Of a stretch of 64,000 nt of DNA, positions 29,444 to 37,776 are shown piece after piece. The translations under genes were made by a program, and so were the position numbers. Source of the DNA: Microbacterium neungamense (lineage in GTDB: Bacteria; Actinomycetota; Actinomycetes; Actinomycetales; Microbacteriaceae); contig NZ_CP069717.1 of NCBI RefSeq assembly GCF_024971095.1, forward strand, positions 2,418,001-2,482,000. The letters run 5' to 3'. Within the stretch, counting starts at the first letter, position 1, and each line of letters starts with the position of its first letter. The notes beneath the pieces are model-generated. The model saw only the letters and a list, made by a program, of their open reading frames with translations. It ran no database searches and had not been told where the DNA came from.

Positions 29444-29530
29444 GGAACGACCCTACTGGGCACCTGCCGGGCACGCCCGCGGACGGCGCGCCGCCACCTC
29501 CCGTTCACCGGGGAGCGCCAGACTGCGAGC

Positions 29531-30946
29531 ATGAGCGATGATCCTCCGCGCCCGGACGCCACGGCGAGCAGCGGCGCCGTCGGCGTGATCGGCCTGGAGC
29601 TGCGCGGGGACGAGCCGCCCTCGCGGAAGCAGATCTACTCGTGGGCGCTGTGGGACTGGGCCACCCAGCCGTTCAACACGGTGATCCTCACCTTCATCTT
29701 CACGGCGCTGTACCTCACGACCGACCGGTTCCTGCCGGCGTCGCTGCAGGGCCTAGCCGAGGACGACCCGGCCCGGGAGGCGGGCATCGCCGACCTCACC
29801 TCGGGTCTCGGGCTGGGCTCGACGATCGCGGGGCTGGCGATCCTGCTCGTCGCACCCGTGCTCGGGCAGCGGGCGGATGCCGCGGGGCGGCAGAAGCTCT
29901 GGCTCGGCATCGGCACCGGGGCGCTGGTGCTCTGCACCGCCGGCCTCTGGTTCGTCGAGCCGTCGCCGTCGCTGTTCTGGCTCGGGGTCGCCCTGATCTC
30001 GGCCGCGAGCGTGTTCGGCGAGATCGCGGCGGTCAACTCGAACGCGATGCTGATCGGCATCGCCACCCCGCGGACGGTCGGCCGGATCTCGGGCCTCGGG
30101 TGGGGCTTCGGCTACCTCGGCGGCATCCTCGCGCTGGTCATCGTCGTGGTGTTCTCCGTGTTCGACTGGTTCGGGATCAGCGAGGAGGGCGGGCTGCCGT
30201 TCCGCATCATCGCGCTCGGCTGCGCGCTGTGGACCGTGGTGTTCTCCATCCCGATCTTCCTCAACGTCCCTGAGCCGTCGCTCGGCCGGCCGGAGCGGCG
30301 GGTCGGCTTCTTCGCCTCGTACGGGCTGCTGGTGAAGGACGTCATCGGGCTGTACCGCAATCCGGTCACCCGGCCGACGTTCTGGTTCCTGCTCGCCAGC
30401 GCCGTCTTCCGCGACGGCCTCGGCGGCGTGTTCGCGTTCGGCGCCGTGATCGCCGCCGCGGTGTTCGGCTTCGGCTTCCTCGACCTGGTGTTCTTCGGGA
30501 TCGCCGCCAACCTCATCGCCGGCGTCTCCACGATCATCGCGGGCCGCTTCGACGACCGTTTCGGGCCCAAGCGCGTGATCGTGTGGTCGCTCACCGCCAT
30601 GGTGGCGGCGGGGCTCGCGGTCTTCCTGCTCACGGATGCCGGCAAGACGGTGTTCTGGATCGGCGGGCTCATCCTGTGCGCCTTCGTCGGCCCGGCGCAG
30701 TCCGCCGCGCGGTCGTTCCTGGCCCGGGTGACCCCCGCCGGACGCGAGGGCGAGATCTTCGGGCTGTACGCCACCACGGGCCGGGCGGCGAGCTGGATGG
30801 CGTCCGGGGCGTGGAGCCTGTTCATCCTGCTCACCGGTCGCACCGCCTTCGGCATCCTCGGCATCGTGCTGGTGCTGCTGGCCGGCCTGCTGCTGCTCCT
30901 GCCGCTGCGCGAGCGCCGGCCCGGCGGAGCCCTCAGGACCCGATGA
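29531..30946 (+). CDS. MFS transporter, UMF1/Atg22-like
   Basis: A 471-residue membrane protein. The segment [23 protein letters not shown] is the signature start of the UMF1 / Atg22-like branch of the major facilitator superfamily. About twelve helices follow, with the loops [17 protein letters not shown] and [16 protein letters not shown] typical of MFS halves. Substrate is unknown; fungal Atg22 exports amino acids from vacuoles. Start ATG 29531 lies nine bases after a weak GGGAG. It overlaps the 3' end of the GH35 gene by 14 bases. Confidence 0.87.
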   Translation: MSDDPPRPDATASSGAVGVIGLELRGDEPPSRKQIYSWALWDWATQPFNTVILTFIFTALYLTTDRFLPASLQGLAEDDPAREAGIADLTSGLGLGSTIAGLAILLVAPVLGQRADAAGRQKLWLGIGTGALVLCTAGLWFVEPSPSLFWLGVALISAASVFGEIAAVNSNAMLIGIATPRTVGRISGLGWGFGYLGGILALVIVVVFSVFDWFGISEEGGLPFRIIALGCALWTVVFSIPIFLNVPEPSLGRPERRVGFFASYGLLVKDVIGLYRNPVTRPTFWFLLASAVFRDGLGGVFAFGAVIAAAVFGFGFLDLVFFGIAANLIAGVSTIIAGRFDDRFGPKRVIVWSLTAMVAAGLAVFLLTDAGKTVFWIGGLILCAFVGPAQSAARSFLARVTPAGREGEIFGLYATTGRAASWMASGAWSLFILLTGRTAFGILGIVLVLLAGLLLLLPLRERRPGGALRTR

Positions 30947-31194
30947 ACTCCTCGGCCTCGCCGAACGACGGCTCCTCACGGATCTCGACCGCGGCTCCGA
31001 GCCGGTCGGTGTCGAGCACGACGAGGTCGTTGCGGCCCTCCCGCCACAGCGGGGCGGGAGGGTACAGCGTCTCCTGCGGCCCGCGCTCCCAGTAGCGACC
31101 GAGCAGGAAGCCGTTCAGCCAGACCATGCCCTTCGCGCCGCCGGGGAAGGCGAGCCACGCGTCGAGCGGCTCGTCGATGTCGAAGGAGGCCACC

Positions 31195-31335
31195 GCGGAC
31201 CCTGAGCCCCCCAGCGCGGACTCTGAGCCCCCCAGCGCGGACTCTGAGCCCCCCAGCGCGGACTCTGAGCCCCCCAGCGCGGACTCTGAAGCCCCCCAGC
31301 GCGGACCCTGAGCCCCCCAGCGCGGACCCTGAGCC
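31195..31335. repeat. 21-bp tandem repeat in the GH35 gene (about 6.5 copies)
   Basis: The unit GCGGACTCTGAGCCCCCCAGC is 21 bp and repeats from 31195; two end copies have CCCTGAG instead of CTCTGAG, and the fifth copy (31279-31300) is 22 bp with one extra A. The minus strand reads it as repeated SESALGG. The repeat runs into a dispersed CTTCGACAGGCTC element at 31333-31370 and its mirror image. Confidence 0.9.
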
Positions 31336-31369
31336 TGTCGAAGGGTCGGCCGGCGCTTCGACAGGCTCG
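31333..31369. repeat. Inverted pair of CTTCGACAGGCTC dispersed repeats
   Basis: GAGCCTGTCGAAG at 31332-31344 is the reverse complement of CTTCGACAGGCTC at about 31357-31369, with a 12-base spacer. The same element occurs at 56099-56116 and, in variant form, at 55277-55318 and 63791-63807. Confidence 0.75.
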
Positions 31370-32710
31370 GCGTCCGCCCGTCCCGTGAGCACGCGTGCGT
31401 CCAGCCGTGCACGTACCGCCGTCCGATCACGACGCCCTGCAGGATGCCCTTGCGCTCCCCGGTCAGCGGCCCGTAGTTGATCCCGGCCGAGGCTCTCCAC
31501 CAGGATCGTCAGGCGCCCGGAGCCGCCGGCCTCGGGCATCCGCAGCTCGTGCGAGCCGTCGTGCTCAAGGGTGCCGAGCCGCACCCCGTCGAGCAGGACG
31601 GTGGCCCGGTCGCGCAGCCCGAGCACGCCGAGCACGGCATCCGCCGGATACGAGACGTCGGCTTCGTAGGCGACGAGACCGTCCTCGGCGCCGAGCTCCT
31701 CGAAGCTGAGCGGCACCGGCGCGACGGCCCGCACCGGCAGCGCCCGCAGGATCTCCGGCAGCGAGGCGACGGGACGCAGGGGGGCGGATGCCGCGCGCCG
31801 GCGGCGCGGGGCATCCGGGATCGGCGGCAGGTCGCCGTCGTGGAACGGCGCGAACGCCGCGCGCAGCGCGTGGAACTTGTCGTTCAGCGTGCCGTCCTCG
31901 CCGATCGGCGCGTCGGAGTCGTAGCTGGTGACCGTCGGCTGCAGCACGCCGTCGTGGTTGGCGCCGTTCCACAAGCCGAAGTTCGTCCCGCCGTGCGCCA
32001 TGTACAGGCTGACCGAGCCGCCGGCGTCCAGCAGCTCCTGCACGGTGCCGATCATGCTCGCAGCCGAGCGGACGTGGTGCTTCTCCCCCCAGTGGTCGAA
32101 CCAGCCGCCCCACAGCTCGCTGCACATCAGCGCCTCGCCGTCGCGGCGCAGCTCCACGGCCTTCGGCACGCCGGTGCCGTCGCGCAGATGCGCGAGATAG
32201 GCGCCGTCGCTGCCGAAGGAGCCGTACTCGTTCTCCACCTGCACCAACCGGATGGGACCGCCGTGCGCGGCCTGTAGCGGCGCGAGCCGCGGGATCAGCA
32301 CGTCGTACCAGGCGTCCACCGCGGCGAGGAAGACCGGATCGCTGGTGCGGAGCGCCCGCGTGCGCCCGCTCAGCCAGAACGGGATGCCGCCGTTGGACCA
32401 CTCCGCGCAGATGTACGGGCTCGGGCGGAGGAACACGTCCAGCCCCACCGCGCCCGCGATGCGGATGAACCGCTCCACGTCGCGCCAGCCGGTGAAGTCG
32501 GGCCTGCCCTCGACCCGCTCGTGGAAGTTCCAGGCGACGTAGGTGTCGACCGTGTTCGCTCCCATCGCGGCGAGGCGGCGCAGCCGGTCCTCCCACTGGC
32601 CGGGGTGGATGCGGAAGTAGTGCACGGCCCCGGAGAGGATGCGGTGCGGGCGGCCGTCCCGGAGGAGCCCGCCGTCACGCCAGGTGAGGGACGGTGCGGC
32701 AGAAGGGGAC

Positions 32711-33238
32711 ATGGGGCTCCGAGCGGCGAGTGTTTGCGCTCACAGTACCGATGAGCTGATCGCCCTCGACCCCGCCCGGCTCAGCCTCGTGTACGTGCTC
32801 GACGGGGTGGTGCGCCCGCTCTCGCATCCGCGCCTGCCGGACGAGCTCCGCGCCGGCGACGCGCTGCTCTCCCGCGAGCCGCTCGCCCTGCTGCTGCCGG
32901 CCGGGTCGGGCATCCTGCTCTCCGAACTCGATCTGGACGAGCGCTCCGCCGAGGTCGCCGGGCTGCTGCCGACGGCGGCATGGATCCAGGGCTTCGACCG
33001 ACTCGAGCCGGCCGCCGCGGCCCTCGCCCAGCACATGGGCGCCGACCGCGAGGGAGACTGCCCGAAGCGGGAGGGCGACCTCGTCATCTGCCGGATGATG
33101 GCCACCACGCTGCTGCAGTCCCTGATCCGCGCCTGGTCGACGATCGGCTGCGCCCCCGAGGGCTGGCCGCATCGCGCCGGCGACCCCTTCCTGGACCGCG
33201 TCCTCGACGCCGTCCATGCCGACCCCGGCCGGGAGTGG
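32711..33238 (+). pseudogene. 3'-truncated AraC-family regulator (cupin part only)
   Basis: The frame encodes a cupin-type sensor segment (LSLVYVLDGVVRPL, AGDALLSREPLALLLPAGSG, LPTAAWIQGFDRLE), then VICRMMATTLLQSLIRAW and GDPFLDRVLDAVHADPGREW. That last segment is the usual lead-in to the two helix-turn-helix motifs of AraC proteins, but the sequence is joined there (about 33239) to the back of an MFS gene. The DNA-binding domain is absent. The start is uncertain: the in-frame ATG at 32711 overlaps the GH35 start and places a LacI-like operator inside the frame, so the true start may be lost or further in. It was presumably the divergent regulator of the galactosidase. Confidence 0.7.
32731..32744. 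promoter_or_regulatory. LacI-type operator upstream of the GH35 gene
   Basis: TGTTTGCGCTCACA has TGT/ACA ends and a GCGC centre, close to the symmetric lac operator (TGTGAGCGCTCACA, 12 of 14). It lies 19 bp upstream of the galactosidase start, a natural position for repression. No LacI gene is adjacent, so the repressor would be encoded elsewhere. Confidence 0.55.
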
Positions 33239-34047
33239 AAGCCGCCGATGCCGAACAGGGCGAGCAGCAGCACGATCCTGCCCGCGTCCACGGCCTGCCC
33301 GTCGGCCTGCACCCGCTCCAGCGCGAGGCGGATGTAGGTGTAGGCGAGGAAGTGGCCGAGCACCACGAGCACGTGACCCGCGACGCCGAGGGCGATGCCC
33401 GGGCGGCGCAGCGTGTCGAGCAGCACCGAGAGGCGGGCGACGTTCTCGGCCGGGACCGACGGCAGCAACAGGCGCAGCGCCACGGCGAGCAGGCCGGTGG
33501 CGAGGGCCGCGAGGGCGAACACGCCCCGCCAGTCGATGACGGCGCTGAGCATGACGCCGATCGGCACGCCGGCGACGGTCGCCAGCGACGTCCCGGCGGA
33601 GGTGAACATCACCGCGCGGCCGAGCCGCTCGGGGCCTGCGATCCGGGCGGCGACCGTGATCGACATCGCCCAGAAGCCGGAGAGGGCGGCGCCGAGGAGG
33701 ACGCGCGCGAGCAGCAGGAGCGGCAGGGTGGGGGCGATGGCGACGATCGCGTTGGACGCCGCCGCGGCCGCGGCCATCCACACCAGCAGCGCGCGGCGGT
33801 CCAGGCGCGGCAGCGCGAGCCCGATCGTGGGGGCGACGAACAGGCCGACGAGGGCGGTCACGGTCACCATCTGCCCGGCCTGGCCCGGCGTCACCCGCAG
33901 CTCGGCGGCGATCTCGGTGAGCACGCCGTTGGGCAGGAACTCCGCGGTGACGAGCAGGAAGCTCATCGTCATCATGGCGAGCAGCGCGCCGTAGCGCAGG
34001 CGGGGCGGGGCGGCGGATGCGACGGGCAGGGGTGCGGTCGTGGTCAT
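33239..34047 (-). pseudogene. 3'-truncated MFS drug/sugar exporter (DHA1-like)
   Basis: From ATG 34047 about 268 residues of a twelve-helix DHA1-type transporter are present: MMTMSFLLVTAEFLPNGVL in helix one, AGQMVTVTALVGLFVAPTIG, the motif-A-like LDRRALLV loop, LLLARVLLGAALSGFWAMS, and helices up to VLLLALFGIGGF. At that point, about two-thirds through, the frame leaves the family and enters the AraC remnant on the opposite strand. The last four or five helices are missing. Transport function is unlikely. Related proteins include YdhP/AraJ-type exporters. Confidence 0.8.
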
Positions 34048-34134
34048 GCTTCCAGCCTCGCCCGGCGGCGGGGCGGATGCCCGACCGTCCGTCCGCGGCA
34101 TCCGACGGATCGTCCGGAAGCCCCGCGCGGCGGT

Positions 34135-34740
34135 TCAGCCGCCGACGGACCCCGCGTCGGTGACACCGACGTCGGTGCGGTGGAAGTTGTGGAAGGACCG
34201 GGATGCCGTGGGCCCGCGCTGCCCCTGGTAGCGGTTGCCGTACGGACCGGAGCCGTACGGGTTCTCCGCGGGCGAGGTGAGCCGGAAGAAGCAGAGCTGT
34301 CCGATCTTCATGCCCGGCCACAGCTTGATCGGGAGCGTCGCGACGTTGGCGAGCTCGAGCGTGACGTGGCCGGTGAATCCCGGATCGATAAACCCGGCCG
34401 TGGAGTGGGTGATCAGGCCGAGGCGGCCCAGCGACGACTTGCCCTCCAGGCGGGCGGCGATGTCGTCGGCGAGGGTCACCCGCTCGAAGGTCGCGCCGAG
34501 GGCGAACTCGCCCGGGTGCAGGATGAACGGCTCGTCGGGCGACACCTCGATCAGCCGGGTGAGCTCGGGCTGGTCCTCGGACGGATCGATGAACGGGTAC
34601 TTGTGGTTGTCGAAGAGACGGAAGTAGCGGTCGAGCCGGACGTCGACGCTGGACGGCTGGACCATCTGCGGGTCGTGCGGGTCGAGGCCGATGCGGCCTG
34701 ACGCGAGCTCTGCTCTGATGTCGCGATCGCTGAGAAGCAC
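34135..34740 (-). CDS. dcd: dCTP deaminase
   Basis: A 201-residue trimeric enzyme that deaminates dCTP to dUTP for dTTP synthesis; some actinobacterial homologues are bifunctional and give dUMP directly. Motifs: [17 protein letters not shown] at the start, [38 protein letters not shown] with the catalytic Glu, and [14 protein letters not shown]. Full-length and complete. The start is a GTG at 34740. It is monocistronic, about 135 bp from the divergent tRNA-Gly, a neighbourhood often seen in Microbacteriaceae. Confidence 0.96.
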   Translation of the reverse strand: MLLSDRDIRAELASGRIGLDPHDPQMVQPSSVDVRLDRYFRLFDNHKYPFIDPSEDQPELTRLIEVSPDEPFILHPGEFALGATFERVTLADDIAARLEGKSSLGRLGLITHSTAGFIDPGFTGHVTLELANVATLPIKLWPGMKIGQLCFFRLTSPAENPYGSGPYGNRYQGQRGPTASRSFHNFHRTDVGVTDAGSVGG

Positions 34741-34876
34741 GGGATCAGCCTAACGGGCGGCGGGAGGGCGGACCGGGCCGCGTGACGGCGGACGGCGGGC
34801 GAGGGGCGGACCGGTCCGCGCGTCGGCGCGGTGCGACCGCGAGGTTTGTTATGCTGGCCAGACGCCGCAAGGCTCC

Positions 34877-34950
34877 GGGGCTGTAGTTCAATGGCAGAAC
34901 TTCTGCTTCCCAAGCAGACAGCGCGGGTTCGATTCCCGTCAGCCCCTCCA
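34877..34950 (+). tRNA. tRNA-Gly (CCC anticodon)
   Basis: A cloverleaf can be drawn: acceptor GGGGCTG pairs with CAGCCCC, the anticodon arm is TCTGC-TTCCCAA-GCAGA with anticodon CCC, and the T arm contains GGTTCGATTCC. CCA is encoded (34948-34950). It lies just upstream of the ArsR/CDF and restriction-modification genes, but I found no copy of its 3' end downstream that would mark an integrated element. Confidence 0.97.
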
Positions 34951-35020
34951 CACGCGAAGAGCGCCCCGCCACCACACGCCGGGCGATCTTCGGCATCCGG
35001 CGCCTTCCGTGGCCCCGCCG

Positions 35021-35623
35021 TCACTCGTGATCGTCGCCCTCCATCAGCATTCCGACCGAGGTGGCACACGTGTCCCCGCTCCAGGCCTCCACGCCCTCAC
35101 GCACCGCGAAGCCAGCGATGACGAGCGCGGCGAGCGAGTCCGCCCACCACCAGCCCAGCCCCGCGTGCAGCACCAGCCCGACGAGAAGCGCCGCGCTCAG
35201 GTACGTGCAGATGAGAGCCTGCTTCGAGTCGGCGACCGCCGTCGCCGATTCCGCCTCCCGCCCGGTGACGCGCTCCCACCAAGACAGGAACGGCGTGACG
35301 AGCACGCTCACCGTGGCGATCGCGATGCCGAGCGGCGAATGCTCCGGCTCCACCCACCACCCGGCGAGCGTGAGCGCGGCGCTCACGGCGACCCAGGCGG
35401 CGAGCGCGAAGAACGCGATTGCGATGATCCTCAGCACCGGCTTCTCCCAGCGCCCCGGGTCGCGGCGCGTGAACTGCCAGGCGACCGCCGCGGCCGAGGA
35501 CGCCGCGCTCCCCGCGGCGAGCGCCACGACCGCTTCGAGCACGTTGTATCCGATCGTGATGCCGACGATGAGACGGATCCGGCGATACAGCAGCGCCCGC
35601 CGCGCCGCCGTCCCGGCGGTCAC
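35021..35623 (-). CDS. CDF-type cation efflux protein lacking part of the metal site
   Basis: A 200-residue membrane protein of the cation diffusion facilitator family. RIRLIVGITIGYNVLEAVVAL is helix one; RIIAIAFFALAAWVAVSAA, SVLVTPFLSWWERVTGRE, AVADSKQALICTYLSAALLVGLVL and WWWADSLAALVIAGFAVREGVEAW follow, the last with the second metal-binding Asp. The segment between SAASSA and AAVAWQF is abnormally short: homologues of this type have GFGLDS-VIEVSS there, which holds the first transport-site Asp. About 15 residues are missing in frame near 35490. The GTG start overlaps the arsR stop, so the two form a metal-resistance operon, but the pump may be inactive. Confidence 0.8.
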   Translation of the reverse strand: MTAGTAARRALLYRRIRLIVGITIGYNVLEAVVALAAGSAASSAAAVAWQFTRRDPGRWEKPVLRIIAIAFFALAAWVAVSAALTLAGWWVEPEHSPLGIAIATVSVLVTPFLSWWERVTGREAESATAVADSKQALICTYLSAALLVGLVLHAGLGWWWADSLAALVIAGFAVREGVEAWSGDTCATSVGMLMEGDDHE

Positions 35624-35970
35624 TCCGCTCCCGCGCAGCATCCGAGGACGTCGCAGGCCCCGTCGCAGCACGTCTCGTTCTCCGCGACCGCGACGGTGAC
35701 ACGCAGCAGCTCGCGGATGGCCGCGGCGAGGTGCGGGTCCGCGACCTCATAACGGGTCCGCCGGCCTCGGGGTTCGGCGACGACGAGACCGCAGCCGCGC
35801 AGGCACGACAGGTGGTTCGAGACGTTCTGCCGGGTGAGGCCGAGCTCCTCGGCGAGGTCGGCCGGGTACCGGCCGCCCTCGAGGAGCTCGAGCAGGATGC
35901 GGGAGCGCGTGCGGTCGGACATGGCGCGGCCGAGCCGGATCATCACGTCGGCGGCGGTCATGGCGGGCAT
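35620..35970 (-). CDS. ArsR/SmtB-family metal-responsive repressor
   Basis: A 116-residue winged-helix repressor. SDRTRSRILLELLEGGRYPADLAEELGLTRQNVSNHLSCLRGCGLV covers the wing and recognition helix, and the C-terminus CCDGACDVLGCC is a cysteine cluster that could bind Cd, Pb or Hg, as in CmtR/CadC proteins. It is encoded first in a two-gene operon with a CDF pump and has an inverted repeat (35977-36000) just upstream. Metal binding should release it from that site. The ATG at 35970 is chosen because it gives MPAMTAADVMIRLG, the usual length. Confidence 0.88.
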   Translation of the reverse strand: MPAMTAADVMIRLGRAMSDRTRSRILLELLEGGRYPADLAEELGLTRQNVSNHLSCLRGCGLVVAEPRGRRTRYEVADPHLAAAIRELLRVTVAVAENETCCDGACDVLGCCAGAE

Positions 35971-35976
35971 GAACAG

Positions 35977-36000
35977 ATAATACATCATTGGCTGTACTAT
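35977..36000. promoter_or_regulatory. ArsR-type operator (ATAATACA-N8-TGTACTAT)
   Basis: Half-sites ATAATACA (35977-35984) and TGTACTAT (35993-36000) match at 7 of 8 positions as an inverted repeat with 8-bp spacing. The site is AT-rich in a GC-rich region and ends seven bases upstream of the arsR start, ideal for autorepression. Confidence 0.7.
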
Positions 36001-36108
36001 TGGCGATGTCGGTGGCTGCCACGAGAATCGTCCACACCGAGCAATCCAACGGGCGTCACTTCCGCCTGTCTGCCAGTGATGGCGCCCGTGAGAAGCGAGA
36101 ATGGAGAC

Positions 36109-37776
36109 GTGACGTCCGTGACCCCCGAACAGCTTGCAGATACGGCGGAGCTGCGAAAGGCGCGCGGGGCGTTCTTCACCCCCTCCGAGATCACGGAGTT
36201 CATCGCCGGGTGGGCACTGCGGGATGCCTCCGACCGAGTGATGGAACCTTCTGCTGGAGATGCAGCGTTTCTCATCGCGGCCGTGAAGCGCCTTCACTCC
36301 CTGGCGGATTCCCCGCAGATCGCGCCCCGAGTCGACGGCGTCGAGATCCATGCTCACAGCGCGGAGGTTGCCCGGCGGCGGGTGATGGAAGCCGGAGGCA
36401 TACCGGCGATTCAGCACGACGACTTCTTCTGCGTCGAACCACTACCGACCTATGACGCGGTGATCGGCAACCCGCCGTACATCAGATATCAGGACTTCTC
36501 CGGCGAGTCCCGGATGCGCGCGCGCGCAGCTGCTCTCCGCGCGGGCGTTCCGCTCACCGGCCTCGCGTCGAGTTGGGCGGCGTTCACGGTACACGGCGCG
36601 CAGTTCTTGCGCCCCGGCGGTCGGCTCGGCCTCGTGCTTCCCGCGGAGTTGCTCTCGGTCAACTATGCGGCCCCGGTGCGCCGGTTTTTGTTCGACAGTT
36701 TCGCCGACGTCACCCTCGTCCTTTTCGATGAGCAGGTCTTCCCCGAGGCCGAGGCCGACGTCGTGCTGCTCCTCGCCGATGGCTTCGGTCTTGGCCCGGC
36801 CACACATGCGACGATCCGGCAGACAAGGAACGCCGAGACCTTGCCTCTCCTCGACCGTGGGTCGAAGTGGCAACCCATGGACCCTTCCGCCAAGTGGACG
36901 AGCAGCCTCATCACCGCAGCCGCGGCCGACTCCCTGATCTCCCTCGCGGACGACGGAGCCTTCCGCGACCTTGAGACGTGGGGCGACACCACCCTCGGCA
37001 TCGTCACCGGCAACAACCGCTTCTTCACGATGTCACCCGCGCGGGCGGCAGAGCTGGGGCTCGCTCAGGAGGAACTTGTTCGGCTGTCCCCTCCAGGCAG
37101 CGCGCACCTCCGCGGTCTCTCACTGACGACGGGGATGCTGACTCGGCTCGGGGCGGACGGATCCTCAACGCTGCTGTTCGCCCCGGGAGAGACCTTGAGC
37201 TCCGCTGCGGCGGCGTATATCGAAAGCGGGCACCGCACCGGTGTCGACACCGCGTACAAGTGCCGCGTGAGAAAGCCGTGGTACAAGGTCCCGCTCGTCC
37301 CACCTGCCGACCTGCTCCTCACGTGCATGAACGCCGACACGCCTCGGTTGACGACGAATACAGCCCGAGCCCACCACTTGAACTCGGTGCACGGCGTGTA
37401 CCTCGCGGACCAGCATCGTGATCTCGGTGTCGAGCTCCTTCCGCTCGCAAGCCTGAACTCCGTGACCGTGTTGCACGCCGAGCTGGTCGGGCGCGCGTAC
37501 GGCGGTGGGATTCTGAAGATCGAGCCCCGGGAAGCGGACCGATGGCTGATGCCGAGCCCGGCACTAGTGCGCTCCCGCGCAGAGCGGCTGCGCGAGATCA
37601 GGCCGGCGATCGGGAGGCTGCTCCGACAGGGACGCCTTCTCGACGCCGTGCACCAGGTCGATGAAGTGCTTCTCGAGGACCCGGGCGTGATGGCAGGCGA
37701 GCGGCTCGCACTGGTTCGGGACGCACGCATCGAGATGGCCAGGCGACGGACAGCGAGGGGGCAGCGTGCCCGGTGA
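36109..37776 (+). CDS. N6-adenine DNA methyltransferase (Eco57I/type II-like)
   Basis: A 555-residue class I adenine methyltransferase. LRKARGAFFTPSEITEFIAGWAL is the conserved N-terminal Eco57I-like entry, DRVMEPSAGDAAFLIAAV binds SAM, and VIGNPPYIRYQDF carries the catalytic NPPY (about residues 121-124). GGRLGLVLPAELLSVNYA follows. The C-terminal 250 residues are a target-recognition-like region. The start is unsure: ATG 36079, GTG 36109 and GTG 36118 are all in frame, with GGAG at 36103. It overlaps the next gene by 11 bases, and codon use is less GC-biased than the neighbours, both typical of a mobile restriction-modification cassette. Confidence 0.85.
   Translation: MTSVTPEQLADTAELRKARGAFFTPSEITEFIAGWALRDASDRVMEPSAGDAAFLIAAVKRLHSLADSPQIAPRVDGVEIHAHSAEVARRRVMEAGGIPAIQHDDFFCVEPLPTYDAVIGNPPYIRYQDFSGESRMRARAAALRAGVPLTGLASSWAAFTVHGAQFLRPGGRLGLVLPAELLSVNYAAPVRRFLFDSFADVTLVLFDEQVFPEAEADVVLLLADGFGLGPATHATIRQTRNAETLPLLDRGSKWQPMDPSAKWTSSLITAAAADSLISLADDGAFRDLETWGDTTLGIVTGNNRFFTMSPARAAELGLAQEELVRLSPPGSAHLRGLSLTTGMLTRLGADGSSTLLFAPGETLSSAAAAYIESGHRTGVDTAYKCRVRKPWYKVPLVPPADLLLTCMNADTPRLTTNTARAHHLNSVHGVYLADQHRDLGVELLPLASLNSVTVLHAELVGRAYGGGILKIEPREADRWLMPSPALVRSRAERLREIRPAIGRLLRQGRLLDAVHQVDEVLLEDPGVMAGERLALVRDARIEMARRRTARGQRAR

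Larger units (their letters stand above)
30933..32712 (-). pseudogene. GH35 beta-galactosidase gene with a +1 frameshift
   Basis: From ATG 32712 the frame encodes the GH35 barrel: GAVHYFRIHPGQWEDRLRRL, CAEWSNGGIPFWL, VQVENEYGSFG (catalytic acid Glu) and ALMCSELWGGWFDHWGE (nucleophile region), then FGLWNGANHDG. Near 31480-31485 the frame is lost by one extra C/G: the conserved continuation [14 protein letters not shown] is in another frame, which stays open to the end ([14 protein letters not shown] segment, [19 protein letters not shown]). Removing one base restores a protein of about 590 residues, normal for the family. A 21-bp tandem repeat is embedded in the C-terminal part. A sequencing error is possible, in which case the gene is intact. 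Confidence 0.85.

Noticed and set aside
31195..31335. CRISPR array
   Set aside because: The 21-bp units are contiguous with no unique spacers and are translated in frame; no cas gene is nearby.
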